Shown here: positions 1 to 10,092 of the stretch, piece by piece
Layout: each line of letters starts with the position of its first letter
Position numbering within the stretch: the stretch's first letter is position 1
Translations under genes and position numbers: made by a program
The notes under the pieces: model-generated
Told to the model about the DNA's origin: nothing
The model's input: the letters and a program-made list of their open reading frames with translations, nothing else
The model's database searches: none
Source of the DNA: Pararge aegeria
Taxonomy: Eukaryota > Arthropoda > Insecta > Lepidoptera > Nymphalidae
DNA: 64,000 nt
Reading direction: 5' to 3'
Assembly (NCBI RefSeq): GCF_905163445.1
Contig: NC_053187.1
Location: forward strand, 15,051,001-15,115,000

Positions 1-55
1 AGGCCTTGGACTCAGAAAGCAGGGTCGCTGCCCGCTGCGCCAATCGGCCGTCAAA
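1..55 (-). mobile_element. S1 SINE, head only, cut by the window edge
   Basis: The antisense strand reads the S1 tRNA-like head from its first base (ggccgattggcgcag) into the region between the A and B boxes. The B box and body would lie to the left of the window. The A box TGGCGCAG is intact. It is the same head as at 8366 and 53762, so assignment is firm, but length and age cannot be judged. Confidence 0.85.
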
Positions 56-162
56 CATCTTTATCAGATGTTCATCATTTATAAGGACTCACTCTAGTAA
101 TTATTGCGTATAACGTCGGGTGTACGACATCTATATAAATTAAACTACACAATACTTAACAT

Positions 163-370
163 AGCTCTACGAGTCGCAAAGCTGAAGTGGCAATGGGCAG
201 GGCACATAGTTCGGGAAATAATGGACGTTGGGGTCCCAAAGTGCTGGAATTACAGCTCGCACTGGTAAGCGCAGCGTTGGTCGATCCCAACGAGGTGGAC
301 ATATTAAACGCGTCGCAGGTAGCCGCTGGATCCAAACGGCATGTCCAGGAGACATCTATCGCTTCCATTT
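163..370 (+). mobile_element. L-WAGH LINE C-terminal remnant
   Basis: Translation gives VAKLKWQWAGHIVR followed, after frameshifts, by KVLEL, a RWSIPTRW-like stretch and RVAGSRWIQTA. This is the conserved C-terminal end of an endonuclease/reverse-transcriptase LINE polyprotein widespread in Lepidoptera (family knowledge; probably RTE-like, clade not verified). The frame is broken at several places and no upstream palm domain is present, so this is a dead, 5'-truncated copy. Related copies lie at 9291, 24489, 32037 and 34138. Confidence 0.8.
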
Positions 371-464
371 ATAGCACACAATACTGTACACATTATTGAG
401 TAGATAGGCATATGAAGATGAAGCCCCATCAGGGAATTGCAATATGGTTGAAATTGTTTTAATA

Positions 465-726
465 AAATCAACCCATTACCGACAGGGCACGGGTCTCCAC
501 CCACAATGAGAAGGGTTTAGGCCGCTGTCCACCACGCTGGCCCAGTGCGGATTGGTGGACTCCGCACACCTTTGAGAACATTATTGAGAACTCTCAAGCA
601 TACAGGTTTCCTCAAGGTGTTTTCTTTCACCGCTGAAGCAAGTGATATTTAATTACTTAATATGCAAGATTTGAACTTGGCCCCCCGAAAGGTAATTCGA
701 GCTCCTACCCACTGGGCTATCACCGC
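465..726 (-). mobile_element. S3 SINE, near full length
   Basis: On the minus strand it begins gcggtgatagcccagtgggt (A box TAGCCCAGTGGG) and contains the diagnostic middle (tgaggaaacctg-like) and 3' part (gtggactccaccaatc-like, then cccattaccg on the plus strand). The B box is degraded (gttcaaatc instead of gttcgaatc), so Pol III competence is doubtful. The GAT-repeat tail has been lost. Confidence 0.85.
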
Positions 727-1105
727 ATCAAATATATTATATTATATTATTTCTATTATTTTAAGAATATACATTTTTTAAAGTAGGTAATAATTGACGT
801 TCAATTAAAAAAACGCAATTATTATAGCAGTTGTGAAAGACTCTGTTGCTTTGTTATCTATAGGTATTCAATTTCAATGAAATTGGAGTAACACATGTTT
901 TTGGCAAAATTTAGTTTTAAAAATAGAATAACGATAAAGATAGAGAACGCCCAAATGACAGAATTCACGTGGTCGTCTGTTGGCTGCATAAATTGGATAT
1001 TGCTAATCAAATTGACTTTATGTAGGTGTATTATTATACACTGAAAATGGGTTCAACAAAACCATTATTAATTGACGAAATAAATATACAAAAATTATAA
1101 TAATA
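727..1105. other. AT-rich stretch without recognisable gene
   Basis: It contains short A/T runs and no open frame or repeat family I can name. Only simple AT-rich sequence is visible. Confidence 0.5.
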
Positions 1106-1553
1106 ATATAAAACGACAATACGCACGTCGCCATCTAGCCCCCGATGTAAGCGTAGCTTAAAAAAAGTTATCTGTATGATATGGGTACTAAGATGACTGA
1201 TAATTTTTTTACGTGCAGATAAACACCCAGACTCCGAAAAACATTTTTTTTTTCATTTTCATGTTTTTTTTTTATTTAATTATTTATTTGTAATCAACAG
1301 CGTTACAATAAAAATATATTTATAAATACTTTTACTTAAATCTAAGGCCACAAAGATTACATAAACATAGCATTTTGAAATAATCTCGGATTTAACATAA
1401 AAATAATTAAGTATTTTGAATTAATAAATATTTAAAAGAGTTAATAACATAAAAGTTATAATGTTAATCACATAAATATTTTCAGTTGTGGGAATCGAAC
1501 CCACAGCTTTGGACTTGGACAGTGTCGCTGCACACTGCGCCAATCGACCGATT
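1106..1553 (-). mobile_element. S1 SINE split by an insertion
   Basis: The 3' half (gacaatacgcacgtcgccat to the aacacccag region) lies at 1106-1262. The head, with B box ggttcgattcc and A box, lies at 1459-1553. In an intact S1 these parts are contiguous. The roughly 200 bp between them are foreign AT-rich sequence. The copy is diverged throughout, suggesting an old element. Confidence 0.8.
1263..1458. mobile_element. Unidentified AT-rich insertion inside S1
   Basis: About 196 bp start with a T-run and contain gtaatcaacagcgttacaat. They sit exactly where S1 continuity breaks. No terminal inverted repeat is visible. Flanking traces (catgtt on the left, aatgttaatcac on the right) could be remains of a target duplication. 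Its class is unknown; a short LINE 3' end in antisense with a poly-T start is possible. Confidence 0.45.
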
Positions 1554-2094
1554 GTCTAAAAATTGTATTATTATGATGTTTTTTTAAATATAGTTCAACA
1601 GGTACATATGACGATAATATTTTAGGATTTGTCGATATTTCGTCCCAGTTGCATGTATCATGGTCACGATGCGACTGCGGAGGTACGAGATGTCAAGTTG
1701 GATGTCACGGGCAGAATCTGAAATTATTATGAAATGTTGATTAACCACAAAAATCTTAATTTTAAATCTCTAGTGTGATGGTTTTGTTATTACATAAATT
1801 CATTCATCATTAAATAACCCTGTATGATGTATTATAAATGCTTACGTCCTAGTTCGGAATTTTGAAATCAAGCATTGCCTTATACCGGGCTTAGGGTATG
1901 TTCTTTTTTTAAACTTTATTGCACAAAAAATAATACCATGTATATGAACTTAATGCTTAACATTCTTACAAGCTTGGTCCATTAAAAAAACAAGTATGGT
2001 AGTTGTATGCTACTTTATTACTGTGATATAAATCGATTGGACCAACTCCCATTGGAGCATCTAAAAATATGAAGGGCTAAGCTCTTAATCAAGG
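1554..2094. other. Unassigned AT-rich sequence
   Basis: No frame, repeat family or RNA gene was recognised. There are short homopolymer runs near 1900. Confidence 0.45.
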
Positions 2095-2292
2095 CAATAA
2101 TGACAAAGTTGTTTGGAAACACACCGCTCCACCATCATCTCTCGCAAGATAGAATAATTATTGTACTAATTGCGATCTTGAAAATAGCTATTGCTAAGTT
2201 TTTGCCGGTTTTTTTGTCACAATCTGCTTTCTAAACCGGTGGTAGATTTCTTTTAGAGAGCCTTGACGTTTCAAAAGTGCTAATATTCGGCT
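2095..2292 (+). mobile_element. L-CR1 LINE 3' end, diverged
   Basis: In order it matches the L-CR1 3' region: tcatctctcgcaagatagaa, then ttttgccggtt, then aatctgctttctaaaccggt and tgacgtttcaaaagtgct. This order is identical to the antisense of 32803-33160. It is non-coding now and has lost the gaattt tail. Confidence 0.75.
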
Positions 2293-2887
2293 ACTTGATG
2301 ACAAACTTAATGTAGTCTTAATAATTACTAATATCAAAACGTGAATATGACAAAAATTAAAGAGATTAGAGTGTTCAAAACAAACATGAACTTCAGTTTT
2401 ATTATCAGCCTACATTGATATGTATATCATGATCGTATGAAACAAATACCAATTTCGGTCCACGAAAAGCACCTTTAATGTTCATATTGAATTTGAAATG
2501 AATTTAGAAGTCCCCACCAGTTTGGGTTTACTCAGATGGCGAGTGCCCAGCAATGGCACATTAATTGGCTGAGTATGAAAATGCAGGAAAATAAAATAAA
2601 AGCACAACACAACCTGAATGCCGAAACATCGATCAAGACTTGCCGACGCAGTTATACCGTTAATAAATCACCTGAAGTGTTTTTAGATACTTAATGCTTC
2701 GCGCACATTACTTATGTTGATGCAAAACTTAATAAGAACCAAATCCCTTTCTAATGAACGTGATGTGACGTTGACTTTGTTTTGTCACACTTTTTTCTGA
2801 ATTATATTTAGTTTCATGCTTGGTCGTTTGTGCTGTTTTTGCCGTTATGTAGTTACGTTACATTCATGTCAAGGATATTTTTTCTCT
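2293..2887. other. Unassigned sequence
   Basis: Mixed AT-rich sequence. A 62-codon frame starting at 2816 runs into the S2 fragment and is taken as chance. Confidence 0.4.
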
Positions 2888-3088
2888 ATAAACCGACAAA
2901 GACGTGCTGCTGACCAATTAAGCGTTACGGTACGATGTCACGTACACGTATCTATTAGGGGTCAAATATCCTCTAACCGGTTTCTATGCGACTATTTAAT
3001 ATAACTGCCATACTCTCTTACCAATTTAGACTGCATTATCACATATAACGATGTGAGATGGCAATCAAGGGCTAAATTGTAGCGGACT
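2888..3088 (+). mobile_element. S2 SINE, 3' two-thirds
   Basis: It starts at accgacaaagacgtgctgct, continues through the gatgtcacgt block and ends gcaatcaagggctaaattgt. The tRNA-like head with A and B boxes is missing, so this is a 5'-truncated or decayed copy. Confidence 0.75.
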
Positions 3089-3170
3089 CAAAACCCCTGG
3101 TGCTTAAAACTGGCCTCATTTTTCCATTAAATGAATGAATGTACTTTTTACACACCACATTACATTTTAA

Positions 3171-3335
3171 GTGTGTAATTTGAATTATTTATGTATTTCA
3201 TACAAATTGAGGATGTTATATGTTATATATTTATATAGATATTTATGTTATATATTTTATTTGTATTTATATGTAATATATTTATATATATATATATTTT
3301 ATTTATATTTATATATTTGTATAATTTTTAAATCT
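3171..3335. repeat. TA/TTTA-rich low-complexity tract
   Basis: This is a long run of tatatattta variants. The 80-codon frame across it is composed of Y, I, L and F and is a composition artefact. It may be the degraded 5' part of the LINE copy that follows, because the copy at 38209 has a similar TA-rich lead-in. Confidence 0.7.
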
Positions 3336-3340
3336 TATTT

Positions 3341-3540
3341 TTTGCACCACATACCTCTTTTCTATGTTTTTTCTTTTTACGCCATTGGTTGCCTGGAAGA
3401 AATCGCTATGTAGCGATAAGGCCACCAAATTGTACTCTCTTGATATGTATTTATATCTATGTAACTACTTTTTTTCTTTGGTGTACAATAAAAGTGTATT
3501 CATTCATTCATTCATTCATTCATTCATTCATTCATTCACA
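3341..3540 (+). mobile_element. L-ATTC LINE 3' end with long ATTC tail
   Basis: It contains gccattggttgcctggaaga, gctatgtagcgataaggcc and tggtgtacaataaaagtgta, followed by eight or more ATTC units (about 3499-3537). The tail is the priming signature of a 5'-truncated LINE. It has no coding capacity. It meets an antisense copy of the same family at the tail. Confidence 0.85.
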
Positions 3541-3725
3541 TAAAAATACAGGAAAAAACTACTTTAAGCGAGGTATACAATTAGGCGGCCTTATCGCTAC
3601 CTAGCGGTCTCTTCCAGGCAACTGATGGAGTAAAACACTGCTCAAGACGAGAGGTAGGTTGTGCATATAAATATATTTATTAATATATACATAAATAATA
3701 TATATATATTATATATATATAATAA
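3533..3725 (-). mobile_element. L-ATTC LINE 3' end, antisense
   Basis: On the plus strand it reads ggcggccttatcgctaccta, ggtctcttccaggcaactga and ctcaagacgagaggtaggtt. This is the reverse complement of the family, extended farther 5' than most copies and matching 36294-36490. It then grades into a TA-rich tract (about 3660-3725). The tail abuts the ATTC run of the preceding sense copy. Confidence 0.8.
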
Positions 3726-4423
3726 ACTTCTACACAATATTATGTATACACAACTACTAATAATTAATACCTGCAATGTCAAAACGTGACAAAAAACTGC
3801 GTTACTATTACAAAGTTATACGACTTTTATTAATAAGGGGGTAGGTGGCTTTACTATAGTTTGTATTAAACGTAAGCTTATAGAAAAGTCCTATTATGGT
3901 ATAAAGGACTACGTTATCGATAAAAAAGCTTGGGTGTGAATTATTGCTCTATCCAGGTTGCTCTTCTAATAATTTTAAATGACATTGTGAGATAGTGATA
4001 AGAAAAAAAAAACACCCGGCTAAGTTTGTAACCATCGTAGCTTTAGTTTTAAGTTTACGAATGTGGTTATCGCCATCATCTCACTACCGTGTAATTCTTG
4101 TGTACGCATCAAAAGTGACACCTTAAGCCTACTGAATAAAGATATTTTTGACTTTGACTTGACTTTACTACCATCTCTTAGAGCCATAGACTATAGATTT
4201 ATATTACTGCGTATGAACTGTGTCATTATATTTGTAGTAATAAGCGGATCAATGTGCTCTCGCCGTGCGGCAATCAATCAGATGATTGCTCGGAATGTGG
4301 ATTGCACTTGAATTAGACCGGACACGGTAATTACTCACTAGGCTTTTTTTTTTACTTTAAGTGCTTTCCTGTGTTTTGGTTTCACGCAGGCGCGGTTTTT
4401 AGTGCACGATATTAATTGAAATT
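3726..4423. other. Unassigned AT-rich sequence
   Basis: An 82-codon frame at 4063-4311 has no recognisable domain, no neighbouring exon evidence and mixed composition. I do not treat it as a gene. Confidence 0.4.
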
Positions 4424-4513
4424 CAGAATTTATTTATTTCATGTAGGTATAAGCACTTTTGAATCGTCAAGTATGCTTATTTGTAGTGACTCTATCATCG
4501 GTTCGGAAGGCTT
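4424..4513 (-). mobile_element. L-CR1 LINE terminal fragment
   Basis: It reads ttcagaatttatttatttca, then taagcacttttgaatcgtca and ggttcggaagg: the antisense of the last 90 bp of L-CR1 including the degraded gaattt tail. Confidence 0.75.
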
Positions 4514-4735
4514 TGCAGTGTCCGCAGCCTATTAATGTCACACTGCTAGCCACAGGCCTCGTCTCTCATTGTGAGAGACGGTTTAAGAACATAGATCCAC
4601 CACGCTGCTCCAATTCGGGTTGGACCTTCCTGTTTGCGGTATACCTACATATATTTCATAGCCCACCAAACTAAAATCGTGTAGTATGGTGGGTCTTTGC
4701 TCTAAAAGCTTCTTTCTCATGAGAAAGAAGGCGTA
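4514..4735. repeat. S4-like repeat with internal palindrome
   Basis: It contains ggcctcgtctctcattgtga, gacggtttaagaac and ccaccacgctgctccaattc, the S4 body also seen at 35601 and 55592. The segment 4709-4730 is a perfect 22-bp palindrome (cttctttctcat/gagaaagaag) followed by gcgtatgtccagc. That suggests two S4-like pieces in opposite orientation. Neither A nor B box is present here. Confidence 0.65.
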
Positions 4736-5379
4736 TGTCCAGCTGTATGACTCTAATTGTTTTTTTAATTAAAATTTTGCTTTATGGGTTATATAGCAAT
4801 TTTTTTTCATTTTGTACCTTTTTCCGTTTGGTGTTTTCTTTTAAAAAACATAAGTAGAGCTATTCTACCTTACTAAAACTGAAGATTTATTTCTTCAACT
4901 TTGAAATAGGTATATGTAGTATAAACCAATGCACACATTAAAAACCTTTCAAATAACTATATATTATAATTGTATGTAGTATGAGTAATTTATTTTTAAA
5001 TCATAGACCTACGACTTAATTTTATTAATTTGTAAGGATGCTGAATTACAATATAATAAGTTCTGCGTATTTTGTATAATCGTAAGATAATTTGCTTCAT
5101 CAGCATTTGTGATGTGCTCGCACCTTTACACCTTTTATTGGCATATAATGAAAAACTTTTGAATTGGCGATTTAATGATGAATTTTATCTCAAAATTCCA
5201 TTCAATCGAGGTGATTGATGCCTCGTAATATTCCTTCAAAGTATCTATCGGTTCACGTAATATTTTCCGATGATGGTAAATTGATTAAACAGAAGGGCGA
5301 TTTTTAAAAGCCGGTATGAAAATATGAGGTTATGAAATTATCCAATATGTCTGTCTGCCTGATATGATATGATATGGAA
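4736..5379. other. Unassigned AT-rich sequence
   Basis: Nothing recognised apart from a short gatat repeat near 5360-5375. Confidence 0.4.
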
Positions 5380-5540
5380 CCCAGCTCCGCTCTCATATCC
5401 CTCAATATAGAAAAGTGATTGTAAATGTTGATATTGGAAAGCTCAGTTTTTTGCCGGTTTCTTCTCGGTAGAATCTGCCTCCCAAAGCGATGGTATAGTC
5501 ACATACTTGAAGAATGAATGAATGAATGAATGAACGAATT
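5380..5540 (+). mobile_element. L-CR1 LINE 3' end with GAAT tail
   Basis: It contains gctctcatatccctcaatat, gattgtaaatgttgatattg, gccggtttcttctcggtaga and aatctgcctcccaaagcgat, then a gaatgaatgaat tail. The terminal aaatgaattt segment usual in L-CR1 is replaced by a GAAT microsatellite. This suggests a subfamily or tail replacement. Confidence 0.75.
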
Positions 5541-5689
5541 TTAAATTTTATGTCTCTGCCTTCGTAACGTTCAAATGGATAGACCGCTTCAAACGATTAC
5601 GATTTTAATGATAAAATCTCATTTGAATCGGTTAATGTGACTCAAATAGTCTGATTTTGAAATCAGATTATTTATTCCCCTTGATCGGC

Positions 5690-5910
5690 ACAGGCCCTTC
5701 TCTCGTAGGAGTAAGGCGTTAAGTGTAATAGACCCGCCATCGGAAGTAGAAGATCAAGAAGAAACACTTTGTTGCAAGCGATTAGGGGAGTGAGTTAAAT
5801 ATATTTGCCATACTCCCTAACAGGTTAGTTCGCTACTATCTTAGACTATATCATCACGAGTTGAGATTGCAGTCAAGGGCTAACTTGTAGTGAAATAAAA
5901 AAAACAAAAA
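5690..5910 (+). mobile_element. S4 scrap followed by S2 SINE 3' end
   Basis: Positions 5690-5745 carry a diverged S4 body (cttctctcgtaggagtaagg, tagacccgcca). Positions 5800-5910 carry the last 100 bp of S2 (catactccctaacaggttag, ttgagattgcagtcaagggc) ending in an A-rich run typical of a SINE poly-A tail. Confidence 0.7.
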
Positions 5911-6143
5911 AAAACAATTAAATAACACAGATAACAAACACAAAATAACCAAAAAAATGTGTGCTTGCAAGGGTGGCCTTATTGCTGCAAGCAAGCTCTT
6001 AATAAGAGGATTGCATAATGAGTGTTTTATTTCGATGGTTCTTAGCTATGTTTTAGGATTAGGTATGAGCTCGGTGTTTTTTACTGTACTGTATATACTG
6101 TACATACTACATATTGCTATTAATACAAAATGTAACATATATT

Positions 6144-6432
6144 CAATGTATGTTTGTAGTGACTCTACCACCGGTTCGGAAAGCAGATTCTACCGAGAAG
6201 AGCCGGCCAGAACCTCAGTAGTTGCTCTTTTCCAACATCAACATTTACAATCATTTTTCTATCGTGCGGGAGATGAGAGCGAGGCTGGCTGCTTCCAATC
6301 TACCTTGTAATTTAGGAATTCATCAAATGTATAGTAACCTCGCTGTACTAGATGCGTTTTTACACATTTTTTAAATGTATGCATTGGGTAGGTCAAGAAT
6401 TTCCTTAAATCAAGATTTTCATGTTGTAAAAG
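6144..6432 (-). mobile_element. L-CR1 LINE 3' end, well preserved
   Basis: It is the reverse complement of an L-CR1 3' region, starting at tgactctaccaccggttcgg and running to ttgtaaaagcg. It is nearly identical, with scattered substitutions and a few indels, to 32880-33160, so both copies are relatively young. On the antisense strand the start encodes a degraded polyprotein end, but short indels break the frame. A 117-codon plus-strand frame at 5957-6310 overlaps it and is spurious. Confidence 0.85.
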
Positions 6433-7266
6433 CGTATACTTAATGCCACTAACCCCACAAGTTCTGCACCTTTCGCAGACGATATGCAGATATCACTAAT
6501 TTATGTCCGTTTCTGGTAAGTCGATTGTTAATTTCAGCTATTTGTTTATAAAGAGTAATATTTTGTCTCACAAAGACTACATTGTTATAGATATATAACT
6601 CTCGCGATATAACTCTTTACCTATAACTCTAATACTTTTATATTGTGTAATCCCGACTAAGCTGCATTTTGAGTTAGAAGAAACGGTTTCTCTTTTTAAA
6701 TTTAATTAAATAAAACTTAAACCTTAATCTAAACGACTCTGATCCCAATTAGTGACCGAAACGGGTTTTATGTTTTAACCCGTTTTCAGGCACTGACAAA
6801 CTAAGTAGGTAAGTATAGTAATATATTATGTAGAGCATAGATTTTATATTTCTCAATATAGATACGATCTTTCAGGAGTCTCTTTACTTATAATAAAGTG
6901 TTTGAAGTGTATCTAGAAAAATGTCGTTTGAAGTCGGAACATTCGTTGCTGCAAGACTGCTTTTTGATAAATGCACATCCACAACGACGTGGCTGCCACT
7001 AAAGGTAATTTTTTCCATCCTATACAATTATGGTGTACCTACTTTGTCTTTGTTTACTTTTTATATTAATAACATACAGGGGCACTTTCATAATTCAGGA
7101 CTAAGATTCTTATTTCGTATTCTTAAAAGTAATGAAAAAACAGGTTTTAAATTAAGACTTATAATACAACAAAGTATTAATTCAATAAATTTGCTGTTAA
7201 TATGAAAATAGATATGTGTTTTTAATTACAATGTAAAATACGCACTTTTTGGTCGTTTTAAGGTTT
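6433..7266. other. Unassigned region with one weak exon-like segment
   Basis: Mostly AT-rich. At 6921-7002 an ATG with an A-rich upstream context opens MSFEVGTFVAARLLFDKC and about 10 more codons, then meets ctaaaggtaattt, a plausible splice donor. There is no second exon, homology or repeat support. I rate a real exon as unlikely but worth an RNA check. Confidence 0.25.
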
Positions 7267-7575
7267 GACAACCTCCCTGGCGCAACGGTGAGCTTCGTGA
7301 ATTTAAGTAGGAGGTACCGGGTTTGATTTTCGGCAGGGGCAATTTGGGGATTTATGATTTCTCAATTTTCTCTGGTCTGGTCTGGCTTTGGCCGTGGCTA
7401 GTTACCACCCTATCGACAAAGACGTGCCGCTTATTTAGTGTTCCGGTGCGATGTCGTGTACAAACCGATTATGAGTATGACTTTACTCTCTAATAGGTTA
7501 GCCCGCTTCCATCTTAGACTGCATCACCACTTACTATTAGGTGAGATCGCAGTCAAAGACTTCGTTTTATAATGG
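7267..7575 (+). mobile_element. S2 SINE, full length
   Basis: It starts acaacctccctggcgcaacg (A box TGGCGCAACGG), has a slightly changed B box (gggtttgatttt), then tctggtctggctttggccg, gacaaagacgtgccgcttat and the terminal gtgagatcgcagtcaaagac. The B-box mutations probably silence Pol III transcription. Confidence 0.85.
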
Positions 7576-8365
7576 CAGATTAAAATACAGTTGTCACTAC
7601 CCGTCTTTTTTTTGTAATTCAAAATTGCTAATTTGGGTTCTATTCTTTTGCTACAGCTAAGCTATTAAGCGTTCCGGTACGCAGTACCACTTCTTGTTTA
7701 GTACGCTGCCATTTTAGAACCATTGCCACTTACTGCAATTATTTGCTAATTCATTTATGATAAAGGAGCTGATGGTGAAATGCCAGGAGAACCCCTCCAC
7801 TTAACGTCCCTAAATATTATCCAAAGTCGGTTATATTTTTGTTTTTTTTCCTACTTTATTTCTAGAGCTTTCCAACAAACAAACTTTTACTTTAGTTGGT
7901 TTTTGACGGCGAAATCAACGTCGAACATATTGTTAAAGAATACATGCATCAAAATGCAACTCCTAGCCATACAATCGTAGTTTTTAAAAGCAACTCTCCT
8001 TGGTATACTAGAAAACAAATTGCACTGCATTTTCAATGGATCTACTTTGTAGAGTCATTCAAATAATATTTTTCATCGGACTTTGTATCTGCCAAGAGCT
8101 GTTGTTCAATGAAGAATTTGACTCTTTTAGATTCGACTCGAGTTTCGAGAAGATAATTTGAATCGGACTTTGAATCAACTGAGAGTCATTCATGTTTTTA
8201 TTTTAAAGTATTCTGATTCAAGCATTAATTCCATTGGACTTTGTGGTTTTATATTTTTTGCAATGGTTACGTAGTTTCAATTTGAAATATAAATAACCAT
8301 AGTTCATATTTCTTTAACAATGAAAACGTATTATAAATAACAAGTAAAAGAAATTAAGTGTTAAA
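7576..8365. other. Unassigned sequence with an S2 scrap
   Basis: Around 7660-7725 there is a decayed S2 middle (ttaagcgttccggtacgcag, then ctgccattttagaacc). The remainder, including a 66-codon frame at 7780, shows no recognisable gene. Confidence 0.45.
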
Positions 8366-8622
8366 GGCCGATTGGCGCAGTGGGCAGCGACCCAGCTTTC
8401 TGAGTACAAGGCCATCCATGGGTTCGATTCCCACAACTGGAAAATGTTTGTGTGATGAACATGATTGTTTTTCAGTGTCTGGGTGTTTATATGTATATTT
8501 ATATATATTATTCATAAAAATATTCATTAGTAATCTTAGTTCCCATAACACAAGCTACGCTTACTTTGGGGCTAGATGGCGATGTGTGTATTGTCGTAGT
8601 ATATTTATATTTATTTTTTAAG
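8366..8622 (+). mobile_element. S1 SINE, full length with intact Pol III boxes
   Basis: The A box TGGCGCAGTGGG and B box GGTTCGATTCC are both present. The body follows in order: tgtgatgaacatgattgttt, tgtctgggtgtttatatg, ttattcataaaaatattcat, acaagctacgcttactttgg and gatggcgatgtgtgtattgt, then a T/TA-rich 3' end. It ends about 20 bp before an S2 copy in the same orientation. This is the best reference copy of S1 in the window and potentially Pol III-transcribable. Confidence 0.92.
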
Positions 8623-8644
8623 TTAAGATATTATAATAGTTGTC

Positions 8645-8930
8645 GACCTCCCTGGCGCAACGGTGGGCGCTGTGAATTTAAGTAGGAGGCCAAGGGTTCG
8701 ATTTCCGGCAGAGGCATTTTGGGAATTTATAATTTCTGAATTTTGTTTGGTCCGGTCTGGTGGGAGGCTTTAGATTTGGCTAGTTACTACTTTACCGACA
8801 AAGATGTGCCGCGATTTAGTGTTCCTGTGCGATGTCGCGTGGAAACCGATTAGCCCGCTACCATCTTTGACTGCATCATCACTTACCACCAGGTGAGATT
8901 GCAGACAAGGGCTAACTTAAAAATAAAACT
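8645..8930 (+). mobile_element. S2 SINE, nearly full length
   Basis: The head gacctccctggcgcaacggt and B box ggttcgatttcc are present. The body includes tttctgaattttgtttggtc, a gatgtgccgcgatttagtg-like block and ggtgagattgcagacaaggg, ending in A-rich sequence. The segment between 'aaaccgatta' and 'gcccgctacc' is shorter than in the copy at 42700, an internal deletion of about 30 bp. Confidence 0.88.
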
Positions 8931-9290
8931 TAAAATTTTAAAATATGAAAATTCATACAATACTCGTCATTCGTGCATTTAATTTTTTGTACTTGTTTTA
9001 AATCCCATTCGTTATCCTACGGCAATCTCCTCGGTCATATAATTAAGTACTTTTGTACTTTGTTTGCGGAATTAAAGGCCATTCGGGTTTTGAACTTGAC
9101 ACCTCACCATTTTGCAATTATGTTACATTAGCTGGCTGAATGAGAGCGATTTAAATTTTATCCCATTATAATGATACAAACCAGAAACTACTAATACAAA
9201 ATACATCATAAATATTTAAATTGTATCGGCGAATACCTAATGTTAGTACAATGACGTGATAATATGAAAACACACCGTTAGGGCTCTGAA
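8931..9290. other. Unassigned AT-rich sequence
   Basis: No family or frame recognised. Confidence 0.4.
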
Positions 9291-9472
9291 ACATTGTCGC
9301 TAACTATGGGTCTCATAAGAGACCCCAGAATCACTCAGCGGGCGATCGAGAGAGCTATTCTCAGAGTATGTCCACGTGATCGAATTAGCAAGGAGTAGAT
9401 CTGTGGAAGAACTAGAGTTACCTACACTGAAGGAGTGGCGAAGTGGCAATGGGCAGGGCATATAGTTCGTAG
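9291..9472 (+). mobile_element. L-WAGH LINE C-terminal remnant, longest single frame
   Basis: One frame reads GSETLSLTMGLIRDPRITQ, RAIERAILRVCPRDRISKE, stop, ICGRTRVTYTEGV and AKWQWAGHIVRRT. This is the classic GSETW...TQRAMERAML...DRIRNEE...WAGHIARR block at the C-terminus of this LINE polyprotein (family knowledge). The frame is almost unbroken, with one in-frame stop. It stops abruptly after VRRT, where unrelated sequence begins, so both ends are truncated. Confidence 0.85.
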
Positions 9473-9862
9473 AACCTTTTTACCCCACCCCAAAAATACA
9501 AATGCGAAAGTATTCTTGTTCATTAATATTGTACGCAGCAACGGAGTGACAGACCAAAGACCTTAAATCGCAGGCAAGCAGTCCATTTTTTATCACGGGT
9601 AGGTAAATGAAGGGATTCCTACGGGAATTTAGAAAACCTGAGTTTTAACTCCGAAGGTTTTGAAGTGCTCTCAGATAACCAGGTTTCTTAACGCTGTTTT
9701 TATACCGTTCAAGCTAGTGCTATTTTTAATTGCTTAAATTATAAAGCTTAGTCACATGTTTAAAACTATTATGTTACACTTCTGAAATATGTTTAGTTCA
9801 AAGATTTAATTATAAATAAACGTTATGTGGTTATGTGTACCGTGGCAAATCCGAATACATAT
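9473..9862. other. Unassigned sequence
   Basis: It holds a scrap resembling the terminus of a dispersed repeat near 9490 (acaaatgcgaaagtattctt). Nothing else was recognised. Confidence 0.4.
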
Positions 9863-10070
9863 GTCACCAGCCCTCCTCTGCCCACGGGTGTCCTACAAGA
9901 CGATTAATGGAATATAATGGAGATATCTGCTACAACCACCGTCTACTGCGATCAGGGAACCCATCTGCCAAGCGTTGTGGATATGGGTAAACCACCCGTC
10001 GGAAGAGATCTTTAGCCCAGCCGTGGAGTTAGAGGCTTTTAATGATGACAATGATCGTTATTTGTTCATA
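9863..10070 (+). repeat. Dispersed repeat, family shared with 54489
   Basis: It contains gtcaccagccctcctctgcc, cacgggtgtcctacaagacg and a gggtaaaccacccgtcgg-like block, and ends before a gatgacaatgat tail. The same block order (caccgaccctc..., cacgggtgtcgtacgac, gggcaaaccgtccg...) occurs at 54489-54672. The GAT-like tail suggests a SINE or LINE 3' end. No tRNA boxes are visible. Confidence 0.65.
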
Positions 10071-10092
10071 AATTATGCAAATGACGTAGAAT

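Noticed and set aside
3499..3537. CRISPR-like or other short direct-repeat array
   Set aside because: Simple ATTC microsatellite forming the tail of a LINE.
5957..6310. 117-codon plus-strand frame
   Set aside because: Its second half is an antisense L-CR1 3' end.
8366..8440. tRNA gene
   Set aside because: A and B boxes are present but the sequence continues as the S1 body and the same head recurs many times with truncated bodies: SINE, not a tRNA gene. The same applies to the heads at 7267, 42700, 27039, 39834 and 53762.
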